64,000 bases of DNA from Tardiphaga alba (GCF_018279705.1 NZ_CP036498.1:5473001-5537000), one strand, 5' to 3'. Positions 29,603-40,068 are shown, counted from the stretch's first letter. Made by a program: numbers and translations. Notes: generated by a model from the letters alone, not told the origin.

Positions 29603-29740
29603 CGAATCAAAACACTTTCCTGGGCTTTGGCGCGCGACACAGGTCCAGCCTCGTCGCGCATATCATCCTGCGCCCAAACTCCGGCGCCGCTACGGAAGCC
29701 TTCCGCAGGCCGGCGCCTCTGTCAGATGCCCGCTACGGGG

Positions 29741-30964
29741 CTAGACAACGCCCTTCGTCCTGAGCGCGTCGATCTTGGCGCCGTCATAGCCGATGCTGGC
29801 CAGGATTTCATCCGTATTGGCGCCGAGCAGCGGCGGCGCGCGATATTCGGTGATGGGCGTGCCTGAAAACATCACCGGATTGCGCACCAGCGACAGCGCC
29901 GGATCGAAGGGGTGATCCGACGTCACGCGCATGCCGCGGGCCTGCACATGCGGATCCGAAAACACCTGATCGAAGTCATTGATCGGGCCGGACGGCACGC
30001 CGACGGCCTCGAGACGCTCCAGCCAATAGGCGACCGGCTGCTTCAGGAACAGGCCGGCGAAGATGGCCATGATCTCCTTGCCGTGCTGGACACGATCATT
30101 GTTCTTGAGAAAGCGCGGATCCTTGGCGAGGCCGGGATCGCCGAGCACTTCGCAGGTCCGCTGGAACTGGCCGTCATTGCCGTTGACGATCATGATCTCG
30201 CCGTCGGTGCAGCGGAACACGCCGGCGGGCATGCCGCCATTGCCCCAGGTGCCGCGGCGCGGCGGGACCTTGCCGTGAATGAGATAAGGCTGCAGCCAAT
30301 GCGACAGCGAGGCGATCACCGTATCGAACAGACAGGCATCGATCTGCTGTCCCTCGCCGCCATTGGCGTCGCGATGATACAGCGCCGAGATCACGCCGAT
30401 GGAGGTGTTGAGCCCGGTCATGTAATCGACGATGGAGGGACCGACCTTCATCGGGCCTTCGCCCGGCTCGCCATCGAGATGGCCGGTGACGCTCATGAGG
30501 CCGCCCATGGCCTGCAGGATCGCATCATAGCCGGCGCGCGTGGCATAAGGACCTGTCTGCCCGAACCCCGTGACGGAGCCGTAGACGATGCGCGGGTTGA
30601 TCGCCTTGATCGCGTCGTAGTCGAGGCCGTAACGCTTGAGATCGCCGACCTTGTAGTTTTCCAGCAATACGTCGGCCGTCTTGACGAGCTCGCGAATGAT
30701 CGCCTGGCCTTCGGGCGTTGCCACATTGACCGTGACCGACTTCTTGTTGCGGTTGGCGCAGAGATAGAAGCCATTGTCGCGCCGGCTGCCATCGGGGTCG
30801 TTCAAATAGGGAGGGCCGAAGGCACGGGAATCGTCGCCGGTGCCGGGGCGCTCGATCTTGATGACTTCGGCGCCGAGATCACCGAGCATCTGACCTGCGA
30901 TCGGGCCGGCGAGCACCCGCGTCATATCGATAACCTTGATGCCCGAGAGCGGGAGAGCCGGCAT
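29741..30964 (-). CDS. CoA-transferase, CaiB/BaiF family (class III)
   Basis: A 407-residue class III CoA-transferase. It has the start PLSGIKVIDMTRVLAGPIAG, the CoA-binding strand RNKKSVTVNV and a conserved aspartate in VGPSIVDYMTGL (about residue 168), the acyl carrier in this family. It moves CoA between carboxylic acids; substrates are unknown. An AGGAG lies upstream of the ATG. It is the first gene of a minus-strand pair with the cyclodeaminase-like gene. Confidence 0.88.
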   Translation of the reverse strand: MPALPLSGIKVIDMTRVLAGPIAGQMLGDLGAEVIKIERPGTGDDSRAFGPPYLNDPDGSRRDNGFYLCANRNKKSVTVNVATPEGQAIIRELVKTADVLLENYKVGDLKRYGLDYDAIKAINPRIVYGSVTGFGQTGPYATRAGYDAILQAMGGLMSVTGHLDGEPGEGPMKVGPSIVDYMTGLNTSIGVISALYHRDANGGEGQQIDACLFDTVIASLSHWLQPYLIHGKVPPRRGTWGNGGMPAGVFRCTDGEIMIVNGNDGQFQRTCEVLGDPGLAKDPRFLKNNDRVQHGKEIMAIFAGLFLKQPVAYWLERLEAVGVPSGPINDFDQVFSDPHVQARGMRVTSDHPFDPALSLVRNPVMFSGTPITEYRAPPLLGANTDEILASIGYDGAKIDALRTKGVV

Positions 30965-31293
30965 GGATTCCTCCTGTGATGTTGCTTCGTCACATCCGCC
31001 ACCGCGGACATGTCATGTGAAGAAAGCGCTTACAGGAAAATCACCCCGAATGCACTGCCACGCGAGCATGAGGGCCATCCCGTGCAGGCGGGCATACGCC
31101 GCGCTGCAACGGTGATCTCGCCAACACCGGTTCGCGCGATGGTTGATAGAAGCTATCGGCGTCGCCCGCTACGCAGGCCTGCGTCAGATCCGCTTCATGG
31201 AAACAATGGATGATATGTGCTTTGACTCTTCGGGAGAGTGCGCACCACACGACGCCGCGTGATTTCTCCTGACGGGATATAGCAAGGATACGC
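30965..31293. other. Divergent intergenic region, no gene seen
   Basis: This 329-base stretch lies between the divergent CoA-transferase and caspase-like genes and must hold both promoters. A reading frame on the minus strand has no ribosome site, no hydrophobic pattern and no familiar motif. I see no clear operator. Confidence 0.5.
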
Positions 31294-32832
31294 ATGCATC
31301 GTTTTCAGCTTCTGCTGCCGCTCCTGATGAGCTGGCTCGCGATCACGCATTCATCGCCCGCATCTGCGATCAGCGCCGATGCCGCCTGCACGCAGAGCAA
31401 CGATGCCGATGTGAAGATGAAGGCGTGCACCGATCTCCTGCAGGGTGGTCGGCGGCTGTCGGCGCCCGACCGCGCTAAATATCTCGCTTATCGCGGCTGG
31501 GCTCACACGCAGAAACAGGACTATCACGCCGCATTGGCCGACCTCGACATGTCGATCACGCTCGATGATCGCCAGTTCGGCTCGCACGGATCGCGCGCGG
31601 GCATCCACCGTGTGCTCGGTTCACTCGACAATGCGCTCAGGGATATCGATGCCTGCATCAAGCTCGCACCGCGTTTTGCACCTGCCCGCACGGTGCGCGG
31701 CGACATCCTGCGTGACAAGGGCGACACCGACGGCGCGTTAAAGGAATACGACGCCGCCCTGAAACTCGATCCCACCGAGCTGAGCGCCTATACGAGCCGC
31801 TCGGTGACATACCGCATCATGGGGCGCCCGCAGGACGCCCAGGCCGAGTTGATGCGCGCGCTGGCGCTCGACAATCGTGTTGCGGAAATCTACGTCGCGC
31901 AGGGTCAGCTCGCCGAGAGCAACCATGACATCGCCAAGGCTCGTGAAGCCTATATGCGTGCGCTCGAACAGCCACGCACGATCCGCTTCACCAACAAATC
32001 CGGCAGCCCCATCATCGATGCTGCGCGGCAGCAGAAGATCGCGGCTGCCCGCCTCGCGGTCCTGAACAGCGAGCAGCAGAACGTTGCCGCGTCGCCAACC
32101 GCATCGGGGCAGAAGCTGGCTCTGGTGATCGGCAACGGCGCCTATAACGTCGCCAACGCGCTCCCCAATCCGCCGAGGGATGCGCGGCGCATCGCGCAGG
32201 AACTGCGCAGCATCGGCTTCGACACCACGGAAGGCATCGACATGAGCAGCGACGCGATGCGTCGCGCGGTGCAGGACTTTCTGGCGAAGGCGCCGCACGC
32301 GAAGATCACGCTGATCTTCTTTGCCGGGCACGGCATGCAGATCGACGGCAAGAACTATCTGGTGCCGGTCGATGCGCAGCTGGCGAGCGGCAAGCGCGTC
32401 ACCGATGACATGATCGATCTCGATTTCATCATGGCAGGGCTGGACGACAAGCTGCGCGCCAATGTGATCGTGCTCGACGCCTGCCGCGACAATCCGTTTG
32501 CATCCACGACATCCGTTGCGTCCGGCGCCGGCCGTTCGGTCGCGCTGCGCTCCGGCCTCGCCCCGCAATCCGGGCTGAGCAGCGGCGGCACCCTGGGCGC
32601 AGGGACCCTGATCGCATTCGCTACGGCGCCTGGCCAAGTCGCACTCGATGGCGAAGGCGCCGGCAGCCCCTTCACGCTGGCGCTCGCGCGCCACGTCAAT
32701 ACGCCCGGCCTGGAGCTGCAGCAGATGCTGACACGGGTGCGTTCCGAAGTCGTGGCCGCGACCAAAGGCAAACAGGTGCCGTGGTCGAACTCGTCGCTGC
32801 TGGGCGAGGTCTATCTGACGGCAGCGCCCTGA
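31294..32832 (+). CDS. Secreted TPR-caspase (peptidase C14) protein
   Basis: A 512-residue protein with a signal peptide (residues 1-25, ending ASA). Tetratricopeptide-like repeats follow at about residues 55-225. A caspase domain follows from KLALVIGNGAYNVANALPNP (about 274). Catalytic H346 is in IFFAGHGMQ and catalytic C397 in VIVLDACRDNPF, so the metacaspase/caspase dyad is intact. Alphaproteobacteria often carry such exported caspase-like proteins of unknown target. The TPR part could recruit a partner. It is convergent with the autotransporter, 18 bases from its stop. Confidence 0.88.
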   Translation: MHRFQLLLPLLMSWLAITHSSPASAISADAACTQSNDADVKMKACTDLLQGGRRLSAPDRAKYLAYRGWAHTQKQDYHAALADLDMSITLDDRQFGSHGSRAGIHRVLGSLDNALRDIDACIKLAPRFAPARTVRGDILRDKGDTDGALKEYDAALKLDPTELSAYTSRSVTYRIMGRPQDAQAELMRALALDNRVAEIYVAQGQLAESNHDIAKAREAYMRALEQPRTIRFTNKSGSPIIDAARQQKIAAARLAVLNSEQQNVAASPTASGQKLALVIGNGAYNVANALPNPPRDARRIAQELRSIGFDTTEGIDMSSDAMRRAVQDFLAKAPHAKITLIFFAGHGMQIDGKNYLVPVDAQLASGKRVTDDMIDLDFIMAGLDDKLRANVIVLDACRDNPFASTTSVASGAGRSVALRSGLAPQSGLSSGGTLGAGTLIAFATAPGQVALDGEGAGSPFTLALARHVNTPGLELQQMLTRVRSEVVAATKGKQVPWSNSSLLGEVYLTAAP

Positions 32833-32850
32833 GGTCAGAATGGGCTGTCG

Positions 32851-35800
32851 TCACCAGCTGTAGCGCAGCAGCCCCTTACCCGCGTAACTGCGCGCAACAT
32901 CGGAGAACTCACCTTCGAAGCTCGTAGCGGCCGACCAGCCGTTCATCCACGCCATTTCGGCCGACGCCGTCGTCAACGCGGCGTTGCGCGCCTGCGTGGC
33001 GCCGTTCACGGCAAAGCTGGCGCCGGGCAATGCCTGGAACGTCGCCGCGATGGTGCGATCCGTGTTGTAGTCATGCGCCCAGGCGGCGCGGCCGCGCAGC
33101 GTGAGAATGGCATCGGCCAGTTCGAACGACTTGTCGCTGCGAATGCCGAGTTCGCTGCGCGTCGCCGTGACGGTCTTGCCGCGATTGGCGAGTGCGAATG
33201 TCGTGGCGCCGCCGGTCCCGGTTTCGGCATAGGACGGCAGGTCGAACGCGGTCACCTGTGCGGCCGCATAGGGCGTGAGGCCGACGCCACCGAGCCACGA
33301 TGCGACCACACGACTGCCCGCCTCGATGCGGCCGGAATAGCTGTTCGCATTGAACTGCGCGAGCAGGCGCTCGAAGCCCGCAGCAGCGACCACGCGTTCG
33401 GTGCTGACATCCTGCCAGCCATAGGCAGCAGCCGCAGTGACGTAAGCCGAACCGATGGCGTGACGCACGAAGGCGCCGGCCTGGAACAGGTCGGAGCGAC
33501 CGGCGCCACCGCCATTGACCGAGAAACTGGTGCCGCCGCCGGCCAGCGAAAAGCCCGCAATGGTGTTGGGCGAGAACCAGTGGTCGGCGCCGATCGCGGT
33601 GCCATAGATGCGCGACGTGGTGTCGCTCGATCCGGTGACCGCGCTGCCATCGGTGCCGCGCGAGCCGCCGAAGCCCGCGACCCAGACGTTCCAGCGTTGC
33701 TGGAAAGCCGGCGCAGACGGTGGCGCCTTGCGATGCATCGACGCAAAGGCATCGGTCCGGCTCCGCTTGCCGGCATAGGCCATGGCGTCGTCCGCATAGG
33801 GCGCAGCACCGCCTGCAGCGACATCACGCCCTGCCGTGAAGGGATCGCTCATGACGCCCATGAAGAGGTTCATCGCATCGAATGCGGTCTGCTGACTGCC
33901 GGTGCCGAGTTCACCGGCGGCCTGCGTCAGACCCGCCGCATTCAGCCCGCCGAACACCAGCGGAATGCCGCCGGTGCGATTGAAGACATCCGTCAGCGAA
34001 TTGGCAACGGCTTGCTGGTTGCGATTGAGACTGCCGCCGAAACTCGGATCGAAATTCAGCGTCAGGTTGAGATACGCATTGTTGGGATCGTAACTCAGGG
34101 TCGAACTGAAGTTCGACGGCAGGTCGGTGTTGACCTGCGCGCCGAAGGTCCCGCTGACACCGAGGGTCGCATTCAGGATCGTGTATTGCCGGGCGACGTA
34201 GCTGCCGGGCGCAAAACGGGCATTGACCGTGGCGTTGCCGAGCGTCGCCGTCCCGATGACATCGACGCGATCGGCATTGGTCGGCGAGACCTCCACCATG
34301 TAGCTCGATGCCGCCGTCAGCGAGAGATTGCCCTGCACCGTCAATAGACCGATGGAATTACCCGGCGACAGCGTGCCGCCATCGATGGTGGTGTTGCCAA
34401 CGATGCCGTTGCCACCGAGCGTGCCGCTGGCATTGACGGTCGTCATCGACGACGAAGCGATGGAGCCATTGACGCTGAGCGTGCCGGCATCGACGATCGT
34501 GGTCCCGGTATACGCATTGGCGCTGGCGAGCGTCAGCGTCCCCGTGCCAGTCTTCGTCAGGCCGCCGGTGCCGGAGATCGCGCCAGCAAACGACGTGCTC
34601 GTATTGTCGCTGCCCGCCGTCAATCGCGCAGAACCGAGCGACACCGCGCCGGCGCCGGCGAGCGAACCGACCGCATTGGCAAAGCCATTCAGATCAAGCG
34701 TGCCGGCAGCGACAGTCATTGCGCTATCGCCGCTCAAGGCGTTCGTCGCCCCGGCGCGCAGAGTACCGCCATTCACCGTGGTCGCGCCGGAATAGGTGTT
34801 GCTGGCCTCCAGAGCCAGGATGCCTGCACCCGTCTTGATGAGGCCACCGGCACCGGAAATGATGCTGCTTGCCGTGACGTTTCCTGCCCCACCGACGGTG
34901 AGATCATGTCCGCCATTGGCGAGGCCACCATTCAATGTCAGCGAGCCTGCATCCGCATTGATACGAGATGCCGATTGAAGCGTGATCGCGCCACCATAAG
35001 TGTTGATGCCCGCGATATTGCGCAGCGCGCCATCATTGGCCACGCCCATCCCGTTCAATGTCAGCGCTTCGGTGAAGATGGTGATGCTGCCTTCGACCTG
35101 CAAAGCCGCGCCTGCAGCAACAGTCGTGCCGGCGCCTGTCGAACCAAGCGCAGTGCTGTTCTGAATATTGAGCGCGCCAGCAGTGATCGTCGTGAGACCA
35201 GTATAGCTATTATTGCCTGTCAGGATCAGCGTGCCGGCGCCGATTTTTTCAAACGGTTTCGGTCCGAACGGCGGCGAGGCCGTGGTCTCTGATATGGTAC
35301 CAGTCAGCGTTGCGCTTCCTGACAAGACCTGAAACTGGACGGCGGCTGACGTCAGATTTATCGCGTTTGCTATGGTGACATTCGCCCCAAAGCTGATGAG
35401 CGCATCGCCAACCCGCAATGTCCCCGATCCGAGGGCCTGATTATTCTCCAACGCCAGCGTTCCGGCGCTGGCGATGGTGTCGCCTGAATAAGAGTTCGCG
35501 CCTGAAAGTGTCAGCCTGCCATTGCCGACCTTGGTCAAGCCACCACTGCCGTCGATCTGACCGGAGAAAGCCGTGTTCGTATTGTCGCCACCAGTCGTCA
35601 GAGACGCCGCTCCCAGCTGGACAAAGCCTCCCCCTGCCAGCGAACCGATGGTTTGATCGAAGCCGGCCAGATTGAGCCCCCACCAACCGCGACACTGACC
35701 TGAGCGCTTGAGCCAAAAGCGCTGGTTGAACCGGCATTGAGCGTGCCGCTGGCGTAAACGTCTGCGCGACTGAACGCATTCGTGCCGCTTAATGTGAGTT

Positions 35801-36230
35801 CGCCACCGCTGACGGAAATCCCCGCGCCGGTCATGTTGTTTGAGATCGAGTTGATCCCAGAACTGTTGGTCACATTCGTGCCGGCGCCGTTGAAGTTCAC
35901 GGCCGCACCGGTCACGGTGTAATTGCCACCGCTGAAGAGCCAGGCGTCCGGTGTAATCGGCCCTGCTCCGATCGTGACGCTGGCGCTTCCGCCCCCGCTG
36001 AACTGAGCCGAACTTCCCGATGCGATCGGTGCAACCCCCGGTGGACTGGACCAGTTGGTGTCGGTGCCATAAGCCGAGGTCGTCGTGCTTGAGCCTGCCC
36101 CACCCCAGACCGCCTGGCCATGCGCACCGTTTGCGAGCAAGAGCGGCAATGTGACAATTGCAGTGCCGGCAGCAAGCGCACGCCGCGAAAAGCGGCCATA
36201 AGCAATATCGGACATTCCCAATAACGGCAT
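32851..36230 (-). CDS. Type V autotransporter with beta-helix repeats, frame broken once
   Basis: A signal peptide region (SRRALAAGTAIVTLPLLLA) and the first 180 residues are in one frame; the rest is in another. Adding one G/C to the CCCCC run at 35677-35681 joins VAVGGG to LNLAGFDQTIGSLAGGG, giving about 1126 residues. The passenger holds many autotransporter-associated repeats of the kind GGLTKTGTGTLTLASANAYT. The C-terminal 270 residues form the outer-membrane barrel, ending in GLLRYSW with a terminal aromatic residue. It is a surface or secreted protein, probably for adhesion. Start choices are the ATGs at 36230 and 36215. Confidence 0.87.
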
Positions 36231-36600
36231 TTGCGCCGCCCCATTCCCTCACGGCGGCAATTGCCGTGGCCTGTTTGCGAATCGCTCGATGTCCCGAGTT
36301 CTCAATGCTTCAAGGCTTGCGAGAACGTGGTTAACCAGACGTTAATCGCCGGCCTGGGCACCTGCGTCGTCTCGTCATCGGTGGATGCGCAGCAGCTGGC
36401 CGGATCTGAGAGAGGCCCCGTGGTGCGCGTTCGTGCATTCCGGCCTCGCCCCGATCATGGCGCCCGTGTGGCCGGCCGTTGGCGATGAAACAAAACTCTG
36501 CCGGGAAGAAACAAATCTCTGCACGGACGCCATCGGCTGGAAACTTGCCGGGTCTAGAAACAGCCTCAACAAGTCGCCGCGGAGACGGCAGGAGGCCGTT
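36231..36600. other. Upstream region of autotransporter and small membrane gene
   Basis: This 370-base region separates two divergent genes. It contains GGCAATTGCC, a perfect 10-base palindrome near the autotransporter start, and the strong GGAGG ribosome site of the small gene at 36601. I see no gene in it; reading frames there overlap only as chance frames. Confidence 0.45.
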
Positions 36601-36801
36601 ATGAACAACCACTCGATCCACAGCGCAGACCGCAGCACGCATCTGAAGATCGTCATCGTCGCACTCGTCGCCGGCATTTCCGTCGCGGGTTTGGGCATTG
36701 CCGCCCGCCTCGGCACCAGCGATAGCACCCAGACCGCGCGCGTGATCAAGGCCGGCCAGCCGACCGCCTTCACAAGCTCGACCACATCGACGGTGCGTTG
36801 A
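36601..36801 (+). CDS. Small single-span membrane protein
   Basis: A 66-residue protein: a polar N-terminus (MNNHSIHSADRSTHLK), one membrane helix (IVIVALVAGISVAGLGIAA, about residues 17-35) and a short Thr/Ser tail. GGAGG stands 5-6 bases before the ATG. Similar short proteins with this ADRSTHLKI start are common in the Bradyrhizobium group, to my knowledge without a known role. It is monocistronic. Confidence 0.7.
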   Translation: MNNHSIHSADRSTHLKIVIVALVAGISVAGLGIAARLGTSDSTQTARVIKAGQPTAFTSSTTSTVR

Positions 36802-36860
36802 GCTTATTCGCCAGGCACATCATCGCATCGCAGCCCGGCGGTTGCCCTCTCGCATTCCCT

Positions 36861-36898
36861 ATCTATCCCCTGCAGGCGCAGCGATGCGCCCAAGAGCA
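36861..36898. repeat. Short hairpin element, copy 1 of 2
   Basis: GGCGCA-GCGA-TGCGCC (36875-36890) forms a hairpin, with TATCCCCTGC before it and GAGCAG after it. Nearly the same layout recurs at 40021-40060. It lies between a small gene and the cupin gene and could end transcripts from either side. Confidence 0.5.
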
Positions 36899-36908
36899 GA
36901 TCGGAGGA

Positions 36909-37394
36909 CTAGTTGGTCTTGCCGAATTGCGGCTCCTCAGGCTTGACGAAGTTGTTGCCGCTCGGCCCGTAGCCGGTGATCTGGATCACGGCCCCCTCTT
37001 CGCGTGTCCCATCCCAATGCACCTTGCCAGCGGGATGCACCATGTAGCCCCCGGTCTTCATCGGAATCGCCTTGCCCGGTTCGAAAGCCTCACCCGTGCC
37101 GGTGTACCAGGTGCCTGACAGCACCACGACATGACGATCCTCCGGGTGCTTGTGCGGCTTGCTCATGATGCCGGGCGGCCATTTGATCCGCAGCACATAG
37201 ATGCCCTGCTTTGACGGATCGCCATACATCGTCGCGACTTCGACGCCGACACCGAACGGATTCTTCCAGACTTCCTCGCCCTGATTGATGCGGACGAAGC
37301 CCATCTCGTCCGTGGCGCCTTGCGCACCAAGGCTGGGACATGCGATCGCTACCGTCACGCACGCAGCTGCAAGTACACGACGCATGGTCATCAT
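36909..37394 (-). CDS. Periplasmic cupin-domain protein
   Basis: A 161-residue protein with a signal peptide (residues 1-27, ending GAQGA) and a single cupin barrel. The metal motif is seen in KPHKHPEDRHVVVLSGTWY (cupin motif 1) and GGYMVHPAGKVHWDG (motif 2). GGAGG precedes the ATG at 37394. It is the last of three minus-strand genes (quinone reductase, monooxygenase-like, cupin), 23 bases after the previous gene. Confidence 0.8.
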   Translation of the reverse strand: MMTMRRVLAAACVTVAIACPSLGAQGATDEMGFVRINQGEEVWKNPFGVGVEVATMYGDPSKQGIYVLRIKWPPGIMSKPHKHPEDRHVVVLSGTWYTGTGEAFEPGKAIPMKTGGYMVHPAGKVHWDGTREEGAVIQITGYGPSGNNFVKPEEPQFGKTN

Positions 37395-37417
37395 CTCTGC
37401 CTCCCCCGGATATGTTC

Positions 37418-37798
37418 TTATCCAGACAGGCTATGATGCGCACGCGCCGTTAGCAACGACGGCAGTGCAGCATCGCCAGACGCGTCTTCATCCTGGACCG
37501 CACCTAGTCGCGTTGCGGTCGGCACATGGATCACAACTGGCTCGTCCACGAGAAACGGTCCTAGCACTTCCATGAATTCGGTGTGCGCACTGCTCGGCTC
37601 AAAATGCTCCGTGTGAGCCGCGAGGTCGCGCCACGCGACTTCCAGAAGGTAGAAATCGTCGTGGTCTGCCGTGGCAACGAGCCGGTGCCAGACATGACCT
37701 TCTGCACGAGCGAGAAGTGGCGCGACACGGGCAAACGCAGCTTCAAATCCCGCATGGGCATCGGAGCGAATGCGTAGGATGGCGAGTTCAGTGATCAT
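37418..37798 (-). CDS. Antibiotic biosynthesis monooxygenase-like (ABM) protein
   Basis: A 126-residue protein whose first 95 residues fit the dimeric ABM fold (MITELAILRIRSDAHAGFEA, FYLLEVAWRDLAAHTEHF). The last 30 residues are an unstructured extension. ABM proteins oxidise quinol-like compounds or degrade haem; here a link to the upstream quinone reductase is plausible. A strong GGGAGGATAC site precedes the ATG. Confidence 0.7.
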   Translation of the reverse strand: MITELAILRIRSDAHAGFEAAFARVAPLLARAEGHVWHRLVATADHDDFYLLEVAWRDLAAHTEHFEPSSAHTEFMEVLGPFLVDEPVVIHVPTATRLGAVQDEDASGDAALPSLLTARAHHSLSG

Positions 37799-37812
37799 GT
37801 ATCCTCCCGGAT

Positions 37813-37844
37813 GAAAAATTCCCCCGCTTCCTCATGGGAAGCGG
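37813..37844 (-). terminator. Hairpin with T-run after quinone reductase gene
   Basis: On the minus strand CCGCTTCC-CATGA-GGAAGCGG is followed, five bases later, by TTTTT. It lies just after the reductase stop and before the next gene's ribosome site. It could attenuate read-through into the downstream pair. Confidence 0.4.
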
Positions 37845-37862
37845 CGGTTTATAGGGCGGATT

Positions 37863-38867
37863 TCAGCGTCGGGATGGCAGCGCGACGGTCTCTCCGACAA
37901 CGTCGATCGCAACCTTGCCGCGGAGTCCACGCGCGCTGCCGTTTTCCAGCAGCTCATGCGCCTCGCCCATGCGGGCCAGCGGCAGCACCGCACCGATGAC
38001 GGGCTTCACGAGGCCCCGTTCAATCAGATTGGTGAGCGCATCCAGCTTGCCCCTGTTCTGGCGCGTGAAGACAAAGTGGTAAGCGGCATTCTTGCCCCAG
38101 GCCTCGACGAGATTTTGCGGCTGCTTGATGTCGACGATACTGACGACACGCCCGAAGTCGGCGAGGACCAGGGGGCTTCTGGTCAGTGCGTCACCGCCGA
38201 TCGTATCGAACACAACATTCACCCCGCGCCCTCCGGTAAGCGTCGCGACGGCATCAACGTAATCCTCCGAGCCGTAATGGATCACCTCATCGGCCCCCAG
38301 GCCGCGTACGAAGTCGTCGTTACGGGGGCTGGCCGTCGTGATCACCCTTGCGCCGATCGCCTTCGCGATCTGGATCGCGATGCTGCCGACGCCGCCTGCG
38401 CCGCCATGGATCAGGACGGTCTCGCCGACACCAAGCTGCGCCCGGGTCACAAAGGCTTCCCAGACCGTTCCGCCCACGAGCGTCAAGCTCGCTGCTTCCA
38501 GATGGCTGATATTCCGCGGCTTGCGTCCCACCAGGGAGACATCGGCGACATGTTGCTCGGCGTAGGAGCCGGCATGGCCGAAGATCTTCGGCGTGTAATA
38601 GACCTCGTCGCCAGCGGCGAACTCCGTCACATCAGAGCCCACTTCCGCGACAACGCCCGAGATATCGTGCCCGATAATCGCGGGAAGCGGCACGTAGTCC
38701 GCATAGTCGCCGCGGCGAATTTGGTAATCGAGGGGATTGATGGCCGTGGCATGGATGCGCACCCGGACCTCGCGAGGACCGACGGCCAGAACGGGAACCT
38801 GACGCAGCTCGAACGCACTGCTGTCGCCGAACCTCGCCAGCACGACCGCTTTCATTGTGTCGCTCAT
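37863..38867 (-). CDS. Zinc-independent NADPH:quinone reductase, medium-chain dehydrogenase family
   Basis: A 334-residue medium-chain dehydrogenase of the quinone reductase type. It has the GroES-like start ([16 protein letters not shown]), the nucleotide motif [20 protein letters not shown] and no structural zinc cysteines. It reduces quinones or enones with NADPH. It is divergent from a LysR regulator (158 bases between starts), a classical regulator-target arrangement, and heads a cluster with ABM and cupin genes. Confidence 0.88.
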   Translation of the reverse strand: MSDTMKAVVLARFGDSSAFELRQVPVLAVGPREVRVRIHATAINPLDYQIRRGDYADYVPLPAIIGHDISGVVAEVGSDVTEFAAGDEVYYTPKIFGHAGSYAEQHVADVSLVGRKPRNISHLEAASLTLVGGTVWEAFVTRAQLGVGETVLIHGGAGGVGSIAIQIAKAIGARVITTASPRNDDFVRGLGADEVIHYGSEDYVDAVATLTGGRGVNVVFDTIGGDALTRSPLVLADFGRVVSIVDIKQPQNLVEAWGKNAAYHFVFTRQNRGKLDALTNLIERGLVKPVIGAVLPLARMGEAHELLENGSARGLRGKVAIDVVGETVALPSRR

Positions 38868-39025
38868 CTCAGAACTCCTTGTTGCAGAAGTTCATTTGGC
38901 TTACAAAGAAAAGGAGCAGTACCCAGCGGAAACCCGAAGCATCTTCAATGAATTTTTGAAAGACGCCTCCACGGGGCCTCGATGTACTTATCCGGGTGTC
39001 AGGGCCACGACCTCAACGGACAGCG

Positions 39026-39946
39026 ATGGATCTCGACGACCTCACCCTTTTCGTGCGCATCGCTCGGCTGGACAGCATCAGCGCCGCTGCACGCGACCTG
39101 AACATCACGCCGGCCACGGCGAGTGCCAGGCTCTCCGCCTTCGAGAAACGTCTCGGCGCACGCCTGTTACACCGTACGACCCGGCAAACGACGCTGACAG
39201 AGGATGGTCGGGCCTTCCTGCCTCATGCTGAAAACATCCTGGATGCGGCAGCGGCCGCCCGCGCAGCGCTGGGGCGCGAGCAGGCGTCACCGCGCGGGAC
39301 ACTGCGTGTCGCAGCGCCCTCCTCGTTCGCACGTATGCATATCGTGCCGGGCCTGCCGGACTTCACAGCGCGATATCCGGACCTCAAACTCGACCTACGC
39401 ATCTCCGACAGCATCGTCGATCTCGTCGAAGGAGCATTCGATATTGCGGTCCGATATACCGAGCCCAGCGATTCCTCTTTCGTAGCGAGGCGCCTCGCCC
39501 CGGACCGACGTGTTGTCGTGGCATCACCCGACTACGTCGCACGCCGTGGTCGACCAGAACGGCCCGACGATCTTGACGCCCACGCATGCCTGGCCGTTGG
39601 TACCCTCGACGTCTGGACATTTGCGGGCGCAAGCGGCGAACCGATCGCAAAACGCATTGCGCCCGTTCTGCGTATCAATGACGGCGAAGCCGTGCGGGAT
39701 GCGGCCTGCGCCGGACTGGGCATTGCGCTCATGGCGACGTGGTGCGCCGCTGATGAACTCCGCTCCGGAAAGCTGGTCCCGATCCTTTCACATCATCCGC
39801 TGGTGTCGACACAAGCGCTTTGGGCACTCTATCCCAGCTCACGCGAACTCGCGCCGAAGGTGCGTGTCTTCATCGACTGGCTCGTGGCCCGTTTCGGCCC
39901 CGAACCCTATTGGGACAAGGGGATCGAACACTTATCCTTCGGTTAG
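39026..39946 (+). CDS. LysR-family transcriptional regulator
   Basis: A 306-residue regulator. The N-terminal helix-turn-helix is MDLDDLTLFVRIARLDSISA followed by AARDLNITPATASARLSAFE; the rest is the LysR substrate domain (LRVAAPSSFARMHIVPGLPD). I chose the ATG at 39026, which gives the family start. It is divergent from the quinone reductase gene and probably controls it in response to a small molecule. No TTG/GTG alternative is better. Confidence 0.9.
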   Translation: MDLDDLTLFVRIARLDSISAAARDLNITPATASARLSAFEKRLGARLLHRTTRQTTLTEDGRAFLPHAENILDAAAAARAALGREQASPRGTLRVAAPSSFARMHIVPGLPDFTARYPDLKLDLRISDSIVDLVEGAFDIAVRYTEPSDSSFVARRLAPDRRVVVASPDYVARRGRPERPDDLDAHACLAVGTLDVWTFAGASGEPIAKRIAPVLRINDGEAVRDAACAGLGIALMATWCAADELRSGKLVPILSHHPLVSTQALWALYPSSRELAPKVRVFIDWLVARFGPEPYWDKGIEHLSFG

Positions 39947-40020
39947 GATGTCGTTTCGCCCAGCGCAGCTGCGCATCGCAGCCATCGCACGCGGGCGGTC
40001 GACACGCTCACGTCCCTGTT

Positions 40021-40060
40021 TTATTCCCCATGCGGGCGCAACGATGCGCCGGATGAGCAG
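40021..40060. repeat. Short hairpin element, copy 2 of 2
   Basis: GGCGCA-ACGA-TGCGCC (40035-40050) sits in the same context as at 36861: TATTCCCCATGCGG before and GAGCAG after. It lies after the LysR gene and just before the serine hydrolase start. Confidence 0.5.
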
Positions 40061-40068
40061 GTAGAGCC

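Noticed and set aside
31041..31295. Minus-strand frame of 84 codons upstream of the caspase gene
   Set aside because: It has no ribosome site, pattern or familiar motif and covers the likely promoter region.
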